Source: an uncultured Shinella sp.
GTDB taxonomy: Bacteria; Pseudomonadota; Alphaproteobacteria; Rhizobiales; Rhizobiaceae
NCBI RefSeq assembly: GCF_946479415.1
Contig: NZ_CAMLFY010000114.1
Coordinates: forward strand, 1-15,249
DNA: 15,249 bases
Direction of reading: 5' to 3'
Position numbers and translations under genes: made by a program. Below the pieces are notes generated by a model. The model did not search any database. It saw nothing but the letters and a program-made list of their open reading frames with translations, and was not told where the DNA came from. Numbering within the stretch: position 1 is the first letter of the stretch; the number at the start of each line of letters is the position of its first letter. Of the stretch, positions 14,580-15,249 are shown one piece after another.

Positions 14580-15249
<670 letters not shown>

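Overview
The window looks like the chromosome of an alphaproteobacterium of the Rhizobiaceae type (Rhizobium/Agrobacterium/Shinella-like). Most genes are GC-rich. The UvrB has the long alphaproteobacterial C-terminal tail, the zinc locus has the layout znuA <-> znuC-znuB-zur, and short palindromic repeats of a rhizobial style lie between genes and in one case inside a gene. The genus is inferred from these features, not from a search.

Layout. 1-2586: the 3' nine-tenths or so of uvrB (+), cut by the window edge. 2655-4502: a clearly AT-richer island with two overlapping minus-strand genes, a HipA-type kinase and a HipA-N-like/HIRAN protein, and possibly a tiny upstream reading frame. 4503-5193: about 690 bp with no convincing gene but several inverted repeats, one of them a striking 59-bp hairpin. 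5194-5616: a small Cys/Arg-rich protein (+), converging on a J-domain protein (5623-6222, -). Upstream of that on the same strand is the tRNA-dihydrouridine synthase dusA (6326-7414, -). A gamma-class carbonic anhydrase-like protein (7512-8042, +) is divergent from dusA and ends overlapping zur.

8039-12891 is a zinc-starvation regulon. zur, znuB and znuC form a tightly overlapping minus-strand operon. znuA is divergent, and the 99-bp gap between znuC and znuA holds two palindromes that fit Zur operators. A third similar site lies directly in front of a COG0523/CobW-type GTPase gene (11686-12891). Together these would encode high-affinity zinc capture (ZnuA), uptake (ZnuB/ZnuC), the sensor (Zur) and a predicted zinc-delivery GTPase. 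A terminator separates the znuA side from the GTPase.

12892-14502 is a cytoplasmic GH43 beta-xylosidase/arabinofuranosidase-type enzyme (-). It is preceded by a strong terminator belonging to an aldo/keto reductase of the YghZ/Kv-beta type (14580-15249, -), whose N-terminus lies beyond the window.

The items most worth a second look are the split HipA-like kinase plus HipA-N/HIRAN pair after uvrB, the palindromic repeat mosaic carried in frame inside uvrB, the three-site Zur circuit, the NKTG guanine-binding motif of the COG0523 protein, and the 59-bp hairpin at 4947-5005.
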